Shown here: positions 9,929 to 23,732 of the stretch, one piece after another
Layout: each line of letters begins with the position of its first letter
How positions within the stretch are numbered: the first letter of the stretch is position 1
Assembly: GCF_000183745.1 (NCBI RefSeq)
Contig: NC_014761.1
Span: forward strand, 1,302,001-1,366,000
From: Oceanithermus profundus DSM 14977
GTDB lineage: Bacteria; Deinococcota; Deinococci; Deinococcales; Marinithermaceae
Reading direction: 5' to 3'
DNA: 64,000 nucleotides
Position numbers and translations under genes: made by a program
The notes under the pieces: generated by a model
The model's input: only the letters and a program-made list of their open reading frames with translations
Database searches by the model: none
Told to the model about the DNA's origin: nothing

Positions 9929-10764
9929 AGGTCGAACGGCGCAACCTGGCCGAGTTCACCACCCTGTCCGTGGGCGGCCCCGCCGAGGTCTGGACGGTGG
10001 AGACGCCCGAAGACCTCCTGCAGGCCACATCCGCGCCCTACCGGGTGCTGGGCAACGGCTCCAACCTGCTCGTCGCCGACGGCGGCGTGCCGGAACGGGT
10101 GATCCGCCTGGGCGGCGTCTTCGCCCGCGGGGCCCTGGGGCGGCCGCGGGCCGGCGCGGCGGTCCACCTCAGCCCCTGGATCGGCGCCGGGGTGCTGCTG
10201 CCAGGCCTCGTGCAGGAGGCGGCGCGGCTGGGGCTTTCGGGCCTCGAGCCGCTGCTGGGCATCCCCGCGAGCGTCGGCGGCGCGGTACGCATGAACGCCG
10301 GAACCCGTTTCGGCGAGATCGCCGACGTGCTCGAGGCCATCGAGCTCTTCCACGAAGGCCGCTTCCGCGTCCTCGACCCCGGCGAGCTGGGCTTCGGCTA
10401 CCGCACCAGCCGCCTGCCCGAGGGGGCGATCGTGACCCGGGTGCGCCTGCGCCTCACGCCGGCGCCGGCGGCGGCCATCGAGGCCCGCATGGCCGAGGTG
10501 GACGCCGCGCGCAAGGGGCAGCCCAAGCGCAAGAGCGCCGGCTGCGCCTTCAAGAACCCCCCGGGCGACGCCGCCGGCCGCCTCATCGACGCGGCCGGCT
10601 TCAAGGGGCTGCGCGTAGGCGCGGCGATGGTGAGCCGCGAGCACGGCAACTTCATCGTCAACACCGGCGGAGCCCGCGCCGAGGACGTCTGGAAGCTGGT
10701 CAAACGCATCCAGGAGGAGCTGGGGCTCGAGTTAGAGTGGGAGGTATGGGGGGAGCTGCCTTGA
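9925..10764 (+). CDS. murB: UDP-N-acetylenolpyruvoylglucosamine reductase MurB
   Basis: FAD-dependent reductase that converts UDP-GlcNAc-enolpyruvate to UDP-MurNAc with NADPH. FAD-binding segments LGNGSNLLVADGG and GIPASVGGAVRMNAGT are clear, with a YRTSRL segment. The catalytic position that is Ser in many MurB proteins is Cys here (SAGCAFKNP), a known alternative. The second conserved acid falls in the C-terminal VSREHGNFIVNTGGA region. The product is 279 residues. The annotated start is GTG 9925 with a GTGA overlap to murC. Confidence 0.95.
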   Translation: MKVERRNLAEFTTLSVGGPAEVWTVETPEDLLQATSAPYRVLGNGSNLLVADGGVPERVIRLGGVFARGALGRPRAGAAVHLSPWIGAGVLLPGLVQEAARLGLSGLEPLLGIPASVGGAVRMNAGTRFGEIADVLEAIELFHEGRFRVLDPGELGFGYRTSRLPEGAIVTRVRLRLTPAPAAAIEARMAEVDAARKGQPKRKSAGCAFKNPPGDAAGRLIDAAGFKGLRVGAAMVSREHGNFIVNTGGARAEDVWKLVKRIQEELGLELEWEVWGELP

Positions 10765-11348
10765 GCCGTTTCGTGCTCGCCTTGCTGCTCGGCGCCACGC
10801 TCTACGTGGCCAGCCTGGTCGCCTGGCCCATCGAGCGGGTCGAGGTGGCCGGCAACGCCCACCTCGAGCGCGCCCGGGTGCTCGAGCTCGCCGACCTCTA
10901 CCCCGGCGACCCCTGGCTCTGGGCGACCCAGGGCCGGCTCGAGGCCCTGCGCGCCGATCCCTGGGTGCTGGAGGCGCGGCTGGAGCGGCCGCGCGTGGGC
11001 GCGGTGCGGATCGTGGTGCGCGAACGCGTCCCCGTGGCCACGCTCGAGACCCCGGAGGGCCCGGTCGGCCTCGCGGCCGACGGCACCCGGCTGCCCGGCG
11101 CCAAGCCCACGGGGCCCGTGATCGAGGGCTTCGGGCACGACCGCACCCTCGAGGCCCTGCAGATCGCCGCGCTGCTGCCCACGGCCAAGCGCATCGCCTA
11201 CAACCCCGCGGGTTTTACCGTAGACTGGGAAGGAAGGCATCTTTGGATCCGCAACCTGGAAAACCTGCGGGTCTGGCTGCCGCGTGTGGACATGATACGG
11301 GGTAACGACGTAGCCATTTATTCCTGGGGGGTGAGCATCCGCCGATGA
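10746..11348 (+). CDS. ftsQ: FtsQ-type POTRA division protein
   Basis: Bitopic division protein of about 200 residues. There is one membrane helix near residues 8-26, then a POTRA-like domain (VEVAGNAHLERARVLELAD) and a beta domain (VVRERVPVATLETPEGPVG). FtsQ links early and late divisome proteins outside the membrane. ATG 10746 is preferred because TAGAGT (10733-10738) lies 7 nt upstream, the local leaderless pattern. TTG 10761, overlapping the murB stop as TTGA behind GGGGGAG, is an equally possible start. Confidence 0.85.
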   Translation: MGGAALSRFVLALLLGATLYVASLVAWPIERVEVAGNAHLERARVLELADLYPGDPWLWATQGRLEALRADPWVLEARLERPRVGAVRIVVRERVPVATLETPEGPVGLAADGTRLPGAKPTGPVIEGFGHDRTLEALQIAALLPTAKRIAYNPAGFTVDWEGRHLWIRNLENLRVWLPRVDMIRGNDVAIYSWGVSIRR

Positions 11349-12604
11349 GCGATCGTATTATCGTTGGGCTGGACGTAGGGACCACCAAGGTCTGCACCGT
11401 TATAGGGGAACAGAGCGAGGACGGAATCCTCGACATCATCGGCGAGGGCACCGTCCCTTCGCAGGGTATGAAGCGCGGCGCGGTGGTCAACCTCGACAAG
11501 ACCACCGAGGCCATCCGCGCCAGCGTCAAGCTGGCCGAACGCGTGGCCGGGGTGCCGGTGGAACGCGTCTTCGTGGGCATCGCCGGCCCCCATATCAAGA
11601 GCGTGACCAGCCACGGCCTCGCGGCCATCCGCCGCGGCCACAGCATCGGCCCCGCCGACGTGGAGCGCGCGGTCGAGCAGGCCAAGGCCTACCCCTTCGA
11701 CGGCGACTACGAACTGATCCACGCGCTGCCCCTGGAGTACCGCGTGGACGGCCAGGAAGGCATCAAGGACCCCCTCGGCATGGCCGGGGTGCGGCTTGAG
11801 GTGGACGTGCACCTGGTGGCCGCCGCCACCGGTCCGCTCACCAACCTGCGCCGCGCCGTCGAGGCGGCCGGGCTCGAGATCGAGGGGCTGGTGCTCCAGT
11901 CCTACGCCTCCGGCCTCGCGGTGCTCACCCCCGAGGACCACGAGTCCACGGTCATGCTCGTCGACATCGGCGGCAGCACCACCGACGTGGCCGTCTTCCA
12001 GAACGGCCAGCTGGCGCACTCCTCGGTCATCCCCCTGGGGGGCGAGCAGGTGACCGGCGACATCGCCCAGCTGCTCAAGATCCCGCTCGAAGAGGCGGAG
12101 CGCATCAAGAAGAAGTACGGGGCGGCGCTCGTCGAGATGGCCGACCCCGACCTGATGCTCGAGATCAACCAGGACGGCAACCACGTGCGCGACGTGCCCG
12201 CGCCCGAGCTGGCCCATTACATCCGCCCGCGGGTGCGCGAGATCCTGCTCCTCGCCCGGGGGGCGGTGGACGAGCAGCTGGGCCCGCTGGAGCTGACCGT
12301 GCACAAGGTCGTGCTCACGGGCGGCTCGGCGCTTTTGCGCGGGGTCGAGGAGCTCGCCTACCAGGAGTTTCACCTGCCCGTGCGCCTGGGCCGCCCCGAG
12401 GGGCTCTCGGGGCTGGCCGACGTGGTGGCCTCGCCCGCCCACGCCACCGCGGTGGGCCTGGTGCACTTCGGCAGCAAGAGCGAACCGGCGGCCGCCCCGG
12501 CGCGGCGAACCCGCCGCGAACCCGCGCGCGGCGAACGTGAGCGCGAGGGCAAGGACGCCGGCATCTGGGAAAAAATCAAGGGGATCTTCGAAAACTTCTT
12601 CTAG
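11345..12604 (+). CDS. ftsA: Cell division actin-like protein FtsA
   Basis: Actin-family ATPase that tethers FtsZ to the membrane. The phosphate 1 motif [15 protein letters not shown] is at the N-terminus, phosphate 2 is [15 protein letters not shown], and [15 protein letters not shown] forms the adenosine motif. The SHS2 (1C) domain lies around residues 85-165. The last residues ([13 protein letters not shown]) form the amphipathic membrane-targeting helix, after a charged linker. The start overlaps ftsQ as ATGA, and ftsZ follows 8 nt downstream. Confidence 0.97.
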   Translation: MSDRIIVGLDVGTTKVCTVIGEQSEDGILDIIGEGTVPSQGMKRGAVVNLDKTTEAIRASVKLAERVAGVPVERVFVGIAGPHIKSVTSHGLAAIRRGHSIGPADVERAVEQAKAYPFDGDYELIHALPLEYRVDGQEGIKDPLGMAGVRLEVDVHLVAAATGPLTNLRRAVEAAGLEIEGLVLQSYASGLAVLTPEDHESTVMLVDIGGSTTDVAVFQNGQLAHSSVIPLGGEQVTGDIAQLLKIPLEEAERIKKKYGAALVEMADPDLMLEINQDGNHVRDVPAPELAHYIRPRVREILLLARGAVDEQLGPLELTVHKVVLTGGSALLRGVEELAYQEFHLPVRLGRPEGLSGLADVVASPAHATAVGLVHFGSKSEPAAAPARRTRREPARGEREREGKDAGIWEKIKGIFENFF

Positions 12605-12612
12605 GAGGCGGC

Positions 12613-13656
12613 ATGCAGGGTGCAACGATCAAAGTCATAGGTTTGGGAGGGGCCGGCAACAACGCCGTGAACCGGATGATCGAGTCCGGGCTCCACGGCG
12701 TCGAGTTCATCGCCGGAAACACGGACGCGCAGGTGCTGGCGCGTTCGCTCGCTGACATCCGCATCCAGATGGGCGAGAAGCTGACGCGCGGTCTGGGGGC
12801 CGGGGCCAACCCCGAGATCGGCGAGAAAGCCGCGCTGGAAACGCGCGACCTGATCGCCGAGCAGCTCGACGGGGCCGACCTGGTCTTCATCACCGCCGGC
12901 ATGGGGGGCGGCACCGGCACCGGCAGCGCGCCGGTGGTGGCGGAGATCGCGCGCGAGATCGGGGCGCTCACCCTGGGCGTCGTCACCCGCCCCTTCAACT
13001 TCGAAGGCCCCAAGCGCCGCCGCGTCGCCGAGGAGGGGATCAAGCGGCTGCGCGAGCGCGTGGACGCCATGGTCGTGGTCAACAACGACCGCCTGCTGGC
13101 CGCCGCCGACAGCAAGAAGATCGCCCTGCGCGAGGCCTTCCTGATGGCCGACCGGGTGCTCTACCACGGGGTCAAGGGCATCTCCGACGTGATCAACGCC
13201 CCGGGCGAGATCAACGTCGACTTCGCCGACCTGCGCAACATGCTCAACGGCGCCGGCCAGGTCCTCATGGGCATCGGCGCCGGCCGCGGCGAGAACCGCG
13301 TCCAGGAAGCCGCCCAGACCGCGATCAACTCCCCCCTGCTCGACCGCACCATCGAGGGGGCGCGCAACGTGCTGCTCAACGTGGTGGGCTCGGAAGAGCT
13401 CACCTTGGCCGAGGCCATCGAAGTGGCCGAACGCGTCCGCGACGCCACCGGCATCGAGGACGTGGACGTCCTCTACGGCATCACCTACGACGACCGCGCC
13501 GCCGACGAGATGCGCATCGTGCTGATCGCCTCGGGCTTCTCCGAAGCCACGGTGATGCCTGCGAGCGCCGAGGGCTCGAGCGGCGCCTTCGACCCCAACG
13601 ACCTGGAGATCCCCGCCTTCATCCGTTACGGCGACGAGGGCCCCGGCCGCCTCTGA
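12613..13656 (+). CDS. ftsZ: Cell division tubulin-like GTPase FtsZ
   Basis: GTPase that forms the Z ring. The GTP-binding glycines [13 protein letters not shown] and [14 protein letters not shown], plus the NFDFAD-type synergy segment (NVDFADL), are present. The C-terminal linker is unusually short and the conserved tail that binds FtsA reads DLEIPAFIR. The gene has the strongest ribosome-binding site in the cluster (AGGAGGC), consistent with high FtsZ demand, and is followed by a strong terminator. Confidence 0.98.
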   Translation: MQGATIKVIGLGGAGNNAVNRMIESGLHGVEFIAGNTDAQVLARSLADIRIQMGEKLTRGLGAGANPEIGEKAALETRDLIAEQLDGADLVFITAGMGGGTGTGSAPVVAEIAREIGALTLGVVTRPFNFEGPKRRRVAEEGIKRLRERVDAMVVVNNDRLLAAADSKKIALREAFLMADRVLYHGVKGISDVINAPGEINVDFADLRNMLNGAGQVLMGIGAGRGENRVQEAAQTAINSPLLDRTIEGARNVLLNVVGSEELTLAEAIEVAERVRDATGIEDVDVLYGITYDDRAADEMRIVLIASGFSEATVMPASAEGSSGAFDPNDLEIPAFIRYGDEGPGRL

Positions 13657-13670
13657 GCCAGCACCGATCC

Positions 13671-13704
13671 AAAAACCCACCGCCCCGGCGGTGGGTTTTT
13701 CTTT
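13671..13704 (+). terminator. Intrinsic terminator of the dcw operon
   Basis: A perfect 13-bp inverted repeat (AAAAACCCACCGC / GCGGTGGGTTTTT, loop CCCG) ends in a T-rich run. It begins 15 nt after the ftsZ stop and closes the cluster. Confidence 0.95.
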
Positions 13705-13980
13705 CGACCGCTTCGAGGTGGAGGCCCCGCAAGCAGACCCTCACTTTTCGGAGCGACCCGGCTTCCCGGCGCTCGGCGCCAGCCCGCTACGGGAGCCCGC
13801 CCCTGGAGGGGACGTGCTGGCATGGAAGCCCACATCCGGGGACCGTTGACCGGTCCACCACGAGCCGGGCGCAACAGGACCGCTCCATCCGCCAAGGGCC
13901 ACGAAACCTCCGGCGGGACCGCCCCGACGGCGAAGCGCCGGAACCGGCGTCTCCCGGACGGGCCGCTCGGTACGGTTGGC
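13705..13980. other. Unassigned GC-rich gap between ftsZ and secA
   Basis: This stretch between convergent genes holds no ORF I can support. It contains several short palindromes: GGACCG-TTGAC-CGGTCC around 13840-13856, GGCGCTCGGCGCC near 13769-13781, and CGCCGG-AA-CCGGCG around 13937-13950. None is followed by a T run, so a secA terminator is not evident. The repeated pairing potential makes a structured RNA possible. I could not match it to RNase P RNA, SRP RNA or tmRNA signatures. Confidence 0.4.
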
Positions 13981-16998
<3,018 letters not shown>

Positions 16999-17038
16999 AA
17001 CTTATCGCATTCTAAGCTTGGAAGATGAGAAGGGCCAG

Positions 17039-18028
17039 CTAGACCGCCTCGCCCAGGGGCCAGTAGGGCTCGGCGGAAACCGTGAGGGAATCGGCGCGCC
17101 GTTCGCGCGCCCAGCGGCGGGCGGCGGCCAGGGCGATCATGGCGCCGTTGTCGGAGGTCAGGCCCGGCGGGGGCAGGTGCACTTCGAGGCCGGTGGCCGC
17201 GAGCGCCGCGCGCAGGGCCCGGTTGGCGGCCACGCCCCCGGCCACCACGACCCGGCGGAGGCCGGTGTCCTGCGCCGCGCGCTCGAGGGTGCCCACCAGC
17301 GAGGCCACGGCCACCCGCTGGAAGCCGGCGGCGATGTCGGCGGGCGCGTGGCCTTCGTCCCTGAACCGCACCGCGGCGGTCTTGAGCCCGGAGAAGCTGA
17401 AGTCGTAGCCCGCGCGTCCGCGCATGGGCACGCTGAAGGGCACCGCGTGCGGGTCGCCCGCTGCGGCCAGCCGCTCTATCTCGGGCCCGCCGGGGTAGCC
17501 GAGGCCCAGCGTGCGGGCGACCTTGTCGAAGGCCTCGCCCGCAGCGTCGTCGCGGGTCGCGCCGAGCAGCTCGTAGCGCCCCCACGCCTCCACGCGGTAG
17601 AGGTGGGTGTGGCCTCCGGAGGCGATCAGGACAAGAAAGGGCGGTTCCACCGGCGCCTCGGCGAGGGCACCGTGCAGGTGGCCTTCCAGGTGGTGCACGC
17701 CCAGGAAGGGCCTCTCCAGCGACCAGGCCAGCCCCTTGGCGTAGCCCAGCCCCACGAGCAGCGGGCCGACCAGGCCGGGGCCGCGGGTGGCGGCCACCAG
17801 GTCCAGGTCCCGGGGCCGAACCCCGGCCTCGTCCAGGGCGCGGGCCACGAGCCGGTCGAGCACCTGCGCGTGCTCCCGGCTGGCCAGCTCGGGCACCACC
17901 CCGCCGTATTCGGCGTGCAACAGGGTTTGCGACGCCACCAGGTTCACGCGGACCCGGCCGTCCTGCACCAGCCCCACCCCGGTGTCGTCGCAGCTGGTTT
18001 CGATGCCGAGCACGAGCACGTTCCCCAT
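17039..18028 (-). CDS. tsaD: tRNA threonylcarbamoyltransferase TsaD
   Basis: Catalytic subunit for the t6A modification at A37 of ANN-decoding tRNAs, working with TsaB and TsaE. The metal-binding HLEGHLH motif, the N-terminal GIETSCDDTGVGLV and the VVAGGVAANRALRA segment are diagnostic of the Kae1/TsaD fold. At 329 residues it is of standard size. It lies 40 nt upstream of secA in the same direction and diverges from rsmC. Confidence 0.96.
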   Translation of the reverse strand: MGNVLVLGIETSCDDTGVGLVQDGRVRVNLVASQTLLHAEYGGVVPELASREHAQVLDRLVARALDEAGVRPRDLDLVAATRGPGLVGPLLVGLGYAKGLAWSLERPFLGVHHLEGHLHGALAEAPVEPPFLVLIASGGHTHLYRVEAWGRYELLGATRDDAAGEAFDKVARTLGLGYPGGPEIERLAAAGDPHAVPFSVPMRGRAGYDFSFSGLKTAAVRFRDEGHAPADIAAGFQRVAVASLVGTLERAAQDTGLRRVVVAGGVAANRALRAALAATGLEVHLPPPGLTSDNGAMIALAAARRWARERRADSLTVSAEPYWPLGEAV

Positions 18029-18044
18029 TCTAGCGAATATGTGC

Positions 18045-18050
18045 TAAAGT
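18045..18050 (+). promoter_or_regulatory. Candidate -10 box for rsmC
   Basis: TAAAGT lies 9 nt before GTG 18060 in the 31-nt gap between the divergent genes tsaD and rsmC. It predicts a nearly leaderless mRNA. No Shine-Dalgarno sequence is present. Confidence 0.45.
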
Positions 18051-18059
18051 GTACATTCC

Positions 18060-19184
18060 GTGGAGCTCGTGGAGTACCACACCCTCACAACCCTGCCGAC
18101 CCCTGCGGGCCCGCTCTGGATCAAGCGCGGCGCCCCCGGCCTGGAGGACCCCGCCTACCGGTTGCTGGCCGATGCGGTCGAACCCCGGGGAACGCGGGCG
18201 ATCGACCTCAACCCGGGGGTGGGGGTTGCGTCGTTGCCGCTGCTGGCCGCGGGGCTCGAGGTGCACGCTTGGGAGGACCGGCGCTCGGCCCTGCGGGCGC
18301 TCGAGGCCAGCGCCGCGGCGCATCCGGGCCTGCGGGTCCACGCCGCCCTGCCCTGGCAGGTACCCGAGGCGGCCTACGGCACGGCCCTGCTCGTCTTCGG
18401 GGCCGACCGCGGCAACGCCTGGGTGCAGGCGCAGATTCGGGCGGCCGCGCGGGCGCTCGAACCCGGCGGCCTGCTCTGGGTGGCCGGCGACAAGAAGCTC
18501 GGCTTCGAACGCTACCTCGGCTGGGCGCGCGAGCTCGTCGGCGGCGGCGAGGTGGTCGCGCGCGCCAAGGGGGTGCGCGTCGCCGTCCTGGAACGCGCCC
18601 CCGGTCCGGCCCCGGAGGCGCGGGGCGAACCCGAACCCCTGGAGGCCGAGCTGCGCGGCCGGCGGCTGACCTTCTGGGTCTGGCCCGGGGTCTTCTCCGC
18701 GGACGCGGTGGACCCCGCCACCCGCCTGCTGCTGGAACACCTGCCCGCAGACGTCGAGGGGGCCCGCGTGCTCGACCTGGGCGCCGGGTACGGAGCCCTC
18801 AGCCTTCCCCTGGCCTGTGAAGGCGCGCAGGTGACGTTGCTCGAGCACCAGCTCGCCTCGGTGGAGAGCGCCAGGCGCAGCTTTCGCGCCGCCGGCCGGT
18901 CCGCGGCGGTGCATCACTCCGACGTTGATGAAGCATTGCAAGAAAACGAAGTTTATGATATAGTAGTATCAAACCCCCCCTTCCATGTTGGGGGTCGCGT
19001 TGTTTTGGACGTAGCCGAGGCTTTCGTGGCCGCAGCCCATCGACGTACACGACCTGGAGGTCGGTTTTACCTGGTGGCCAACCCGTTTCTAAAATACGAA
19101 GTCTGGATGCACGACCGGTTCGGCAACGTGCGCACGTTGCACGCTGGCCGTTACAAAGTGCTGCTTGCCGTAAAGCAACCCTGA
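18060..19184 (+). CDS. rsmC: 16S rRNA m2G1207 methyltransferase RsmC-like
   Basis: Two-domain SAM methyltransferase of the RsmC/RsmD type (374 aa). The N-terminal half is a degenerate methyltransferase fold; the C-terminal half has the SAM loop [16 protein letters not shown] and the catalytic SNPPFHVGG motif used for base N2 methylation. The RsmC call follows from this duplicated architecture, known for the Thermus enzyme. Roughly the last 80 codons are noticeably AT-richer than the rest and appear to contain a promoter for sigA. Confidence 0.82.
   Translation: MELVEYHTLTTLPTPAGPLWIKRGAPGLEDPAYRLLADAVEPRGTRAIDLNPGVGVASLPLLAAGLEVHAWEDRRSALRALEASAAAHPGLRVHAALPWQVPEAAYGTALLVFGADRGNAWVQAQIRAAARALEPGGLLWVAGDKKLGFERYLGWARELVGGGEVVARAKGVRVAVLERAPGPAPEARGEPEPLEAELRGRRLTFWVWPGVFSADAVDPATRLLLEHLPADVEGARVLDLGAGYGALSLPLACEGAQVTLLEHQLASVESARRSFRAAGRSAAVHHSDVDEALQENEVYDIVVSNPPFHVGGRVVLDVAEAFVAAAHRRTRPGGRFYLVANPFLKYEVWMHDRFGNVRTLHAGRYKVLLAVKQP
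18936..18964 (+). promoter_or_regulatory. Candidate sigA promoter inside rsmC
   Basis: TTGCAA (18936-18941) and TATAGT (18959-18964) are separated by exactly 17 bp within an AT-rich patch of the rsmC coding region, about 250 bp upstream of sigA. The spacing and hexamers fit a primary sigma factor promoter. Confidence 0.5.
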
Positions 19185-19219
19185 CCGTGCCGACGCCGCA
19201 CGACCGGGAGGTGACCCGC

Positions 19220-20641
<1,422 letters not shown>

Positions 20642-20658
20642 GCCGACGACGCACCGCC

Positions 20659-20690
20659 GGCCCCCCGCGTCCGCGGGGGGCCGCTTCGTT
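20659..20690 (+). terminator. Terminator-like hairpin after sigA
   Basis: An 11-bp GC inverted repeat (GGCCCCCCGCG / CGCGGGGGGCC) begins 18 nt after the sigA stop and is followed by a weak T-containing tail (GCTTCGTT). Confidence 0.75.
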
Positions 20691-20721
20691 AGCGGGGGCG
20701 GATCTGCGCTAGACTGAAACC

Positions 20722-21354
20722 GTGGCGCGCGTAGAGCTGGAAGGGCACGAAGGGCACCGCTTCTTCCTGGTGGTCGAGGGCGATCCCCGCGGGGAACCCG
20801 TGGCCGTGGTCTTCCCCGGCCTGCGCTACTCCCCCGCGCGGCCCCTGCTGCACTACACCACCAAGCTGCTGCGCGCCCGAGGGTGGGCGGTCGTCGAGGC
20901 CTGGTACGACTACGACCGTCCCGAGTTCCTCACCGCCGCCGAAGCCGAACGCCACTCCTGGATCACCGCCGACGCCGCGGCGGTGTGGCGCTGGGTGCGC
21001 GGGCACGCCCGGCCGCGCCTGCTGGTGGGCAAATCGATCGGCACGCTGGCCATGGCCTTCCTCATGCGCGACGCCCGCGACGCCGCGGCGGCCAAGGTTT
21101 GGCTCACCCCGCTGCTCCGCGCGGACGACGTGCTCCGCGCCATCGCGGAAGACGCCGCCCCCGGCCTGCTCGTGGCCGGCGGCGCCGACCCGGCCACCCC
21201 GCCCGAGCTCCTGGACGGGCTGGAGCGTCCGAGCCTGCACACCCTCGTGCTGCCGGGCGCAGGCCACGGGCTCGAGGTGAACGAACCGCTCCCCTCGCTT
21301 GACCTCATGCGGGACTACCTGCAGTCCCTCGACGCGTTCCTGGGCGCCCTATGA
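20722..21354 (+). CDS. Alpha/beta hydrolase of unknown substrate
   Basis: This 210-residue cytoplasmic protein has an alpha/beta-hydrolase outline. The nucleophile elbow is GKSIG, the probable acid lies in AGGADPATPP, and the catalytic His is in GAGHGLEV. No lid domain is evident. It belongs to the small dienelactone-hydrolase/esterase-like group but the substrate cannot be named. TAGACT (20710-20715) stands 6 nt before GTG 20722, so it is probably leaderless. It overlaps the next gene by 4 nt as ATGA. Confidence 0.8.
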   Translation: MARVELEGHEGHRFFLVVEGDPRGEPVAVVFPGLRYSPARPLLHYTTKLLRARGWAVVEAWYDYDRPEFLTAAEAERHSWITADAAAVWRWVRGHARPRLLVGKSIGTLAMAFLMRDARDAAAAKVWLTPLLRADDVLRAIAEDAAPGLLVAGGADPATPPELLDGLERPSLHTLVLPGAGHGLEVNEPLPSLDLMRDYLQSLDAFLGAL

Positions 21355-22247
21355 AGATCCTCTCCGCCACCACGACCGCCGCCTTGCTCCCCTACGAGGC
21401 CCTCGCCGGCACCCTGGCCCGGGTCGTCCTCGACGCCCGCGCGGGTCGGGCGGTCGCGCCCGAACGCACGGTGCACCCGCTGCCCGAAGGAAGCACGCTG
21501 CTCCTCATGCCCGCCTGGGACGAACGCCTGGGCGTGCTCAAACGCGTCAGCGTCCACCCCGCCAACCCCGAACGCGGGCTCGCTCAGGTGCAGGCCGAGG
21601 TGCTCGTCTTCGACGTCCGCACCGGGGAGGCCAAGCTGCTGCTCGACGGGGCCGTCGTTACCGCCCGGCGGACGGCCGCCCTCTCGCTGCTGGCCGTTCA
21701 GAGGCTCGCCGCGAAACCGCCCGAACGGGTGCTCGTCCTGGGCGCCGGCACGCAGGCGCGGGCCCACCTCGAAGCGCTCTCGACGCTCCGCCCCGGGCGC
21801 GTCTTCGTCTACAACCGCACCTTCTCGCGAGCGGCCGAGCTGGCCGCGCACGGGCGCAAGCTGGGCCTCGCCATGCAGACCGTCCCCTTCCCCGACAAGG
21901 TCGCGTCCGAGGTCGACCTGATCGTCAGCGCCACGAGCAGCGCCGCGCCGGTGGTGCCGGAAGAGGTCGCCGACGACGCGCTGATCGTCGCCGTCGGCGC
22001 CTTCACCCCGCGCATGGCCGAGTTGCCGGCGACGCTGGTGAAGCGTTCGCGCGTCTTCGTGGACACCCTGCCCGGAGCGCGCGCCGAGGCCGGCGACCTG
22101 CTGCAGGCCGGTGTGGACTGGGCGCAGGTGCGCACCCTGGGGGACGCGCTCGAAGAGGGTCCGCCCGTGGGCGGACCGGTGGTGTTCAAGAGCGTCGGTT
22201 CGGCGCTATGGGATCTGGCGGCGGCGCGGCTGATCTACGGAACGTAG
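21351..22247 (+). CDS. Ornithine cyclodeaminase / mu-crystallin family protein
   Basis: NAD(P)-binding protein of the OCD/mu-crystallin family (298 aa), whose members are ornithine cyclodeaminases, imine reductases or alanine dehydrogenases. Visible features are the LDGAVVTARRTAALSLLA substrate loop and the Rossmann motif VLGAGTQARAHLEAL, followed by VYNRTFSRAAELA. The exact reaction cannot be assigned. It is coupled to the hydrolase upstream and converges on the DUF3084 gene, overlapping it by 13 nt. Confidence 0.85.
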   Translation: MKILSATTTAALLPYEALAGTLARVVLDARAGRAVAPERTVHPLPEGSTLLLMPAWDERLGVLKRVSVHPANPERGLAQVQAEVLVFDVRTGEAKLLLDGAVVTARRTAALSLLAVQRLAAKPPERVLVLGAGTQARAHLEALSTLRPGRVFVYNRTFSRAAELAAHGRKLGLAMQTVPFPDKVASEVDLIVSATSSAAPVVPEEVADDALIVAVGAFTPRMAELPATLVKRSRVFVDTLPGARAEAGDLLQAGVDWAQVRTLGDALEEGPPVGGPVVFKSVGSALWDLAAARLIYGT

Positions 22248-23725
22248 AGCACCTGGTAGAGCAACCGCGGCACCTCGGTGGTCCAGACGTCGTCGGCCGC
22301 CACCACGGCAACCACGACGTTGCCTACCTCGTCGCGAATCTGGGCCTGGAAGTCGGCGAGGACCGCACCCGAAAGCCCCGCGGCGGCCACCCGTTCGGGC
22401 AAAACCCCGGCCTTGAGCAGGCGCTCGAAGGCGGTTTCGCGCAGGTCCTCCAGGCTCCTGCGGACGCGCTCCGGCTGCAGGCGCGGGGGCGGGAGCTCCC
22501 GCAGGGCGATGACCTGCCCGATGCGGAAGCGCAGCTCCTTGGGCACGAAGCGCAGCTGCAACAGCACCTTGCCGTCGGGCGTCACCCCTTCGGCGCGGGC
22601 CTGGATGACGCCGGGGGCGCGCCACCCCTCGCTGTTGAGGTCCTCGGGAACGAGGACGCCGCGAAAACCCTCCACCCGAACCTGCACCTCGGCCAGGTGC
22701 ACCGCCTGGTCAAGGGCCTGCTGCAGGGGCCCCGTCGACCACACCAGTTCGGAAAGCACCGTGTCCTTGAGGCTGTCGCTCAGCTGCCGCCGCAGCACCT
22801 CCAACCCCCGCTCCGTCGAGCTGCGTTCCTGCTCGAGCCGCAGCAGCTCCTGCTTGAGGTCGAAGACCTGCTGGTTCGCCGCCGCCAGCTGGTCCTGCAG
22901 GCGGCGGTTGGCCAGCCGCAAGGCGTCGCGCTGCTCCTCGAGCGCCTTGCGCTCGGCGTCAAGGGTGGTGATGTCGCCCAAGAGCTGCTGGCGCTCCTTT
23001 TCCAGCGCCGCGATCTCCTTCTGGATGGCGCGCACCCGCGCCTCGGCCTGGGCCGCGGCCGCCTCGGCTTCGCGGGTCTTGGCCTGGGCCGCCTCAGCCC
23101 GCTGGATCGCGTCGGCCTCGGCCTGGCGCAGCTTCTCGAGGTCGTCCAGCAAAAGGATCTGGCCCTGCTGGAGGGCGTCGAACTCGCGCTCGAGCGCCTC
23201 GCGCTCGGATCCGATCCGCTCCACCTCGGCGCGCACCCGCCCCAGCTCCACCTCGCGCTCTTCGAGCTGTTTGCGGGTTTCCTCGACCGCCTGCCGCAGC
23301 AGCTCCTTCTCGCCCTGCAGCTTGCGGATTTCTTCTTCGGCCAGCTTGAGGGCGTCGGCCTTGGCCTTCAGCTCCCGCTCCAGGCGCTCGCTCTCCCCCA
23401 GCGCCCGGGCGGCGCGCGCCTCCAGGTCGCTTACGTGCCCGCCCAGACGTTCGACCTCGGACCGCAGCTGGTCCCGCTCCTCGCGCACCTTCTCCGCCTC
23501 GAGGATCGTCTTGCGCGCGTCGCTGGCCAGGAAGAAGAAAGCCGCGAACGCCAGCAGGGCGATGACCACGCCGGTAAAAACGGCCACGACCAGCGCGGTG
23601 GTGCGCGGACGCAGGCCGAAGAGGCGCAGGTGGCGGCGTCCCACCCGGCGGCCCACCACGTCGCCCACGTAGGCGACGACGGCTGCGATGAGCAGCAGGT
23701 TGACGAGCAGCGTCCAGAGGCTCAT
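22235..23725 (-). CDS. DUF3084 coiled-coil membrane protein
   Basis: A 496-residue protein with two N-terminal membrane helices (about residues 5-22 and 45-67), a coiled coil of roughly 230 residues rich in Glu, Arg, Leu and Gln, and a globular C-terminal domain of about 190 residues. This is the DUF3084 layout. The function is unknown. It lies 7 nt downstream of lptB in the same direction without its own Shine-Dalgarno site, so co-expression is likely. A link to envelope or LPS-type transport is only inference. Confidence 0.8.
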   Translation of the reverse strand: MSLWTLLVNLLLIAAVVAYVGDVVGRRVGRRHLRLFGLRPRTTALVVAVFTGVVIALLAFAAFFFLASDARKTILEAEKVREERDQLRSEVERLGGHVSDLEARAARALGESERLERELKAKADALKLAEEEIRKLQGEKELLRQAVEETRKQLEEREVELGRVRAEVERIGSEREALEREFDALQQGQILLLDDLEKLRQAEADAIQRAEAAQAKTREAEAAAAQAEARVRAIQKEIAALEKERQQLLGDITTLDAERKALEEQRDALRLANRRLQDQLAAANQQVFDLKQELLRLEQERSSTERGLEVLRRQLSDSLKDTVLSELVWSTGPLQQALDQAVHLAEVQVRVEGFRGVLVPEDLNSEGWRAPGVIQARAEGVTPDGKVLLQLRFVPKELRFRIGQVIALRELPPPRLQPERVRRSLEDLRETAFERLLKAGVLPERVAAAGLSGAVLADFQAQIRDEVGNVVVAVVAADDVWTTEVPRLLYQVLYVP

Positions 23726-23732
23726 GAGGAGG

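Noticed and set aside
11221-11226. TAGACT inside ftsQ as a leaderless promoter
   Set aside because: No start codon lies 5-9 nt downstream in any useful frame, so it does not fit the pattern seen elsewhere.
13705-13980. RNase P RNA, SRP RNA or tmRNA in the ftsZ-secA gap
   Set aside because: Conserved core sequences of these RNAs are not found on either strand.
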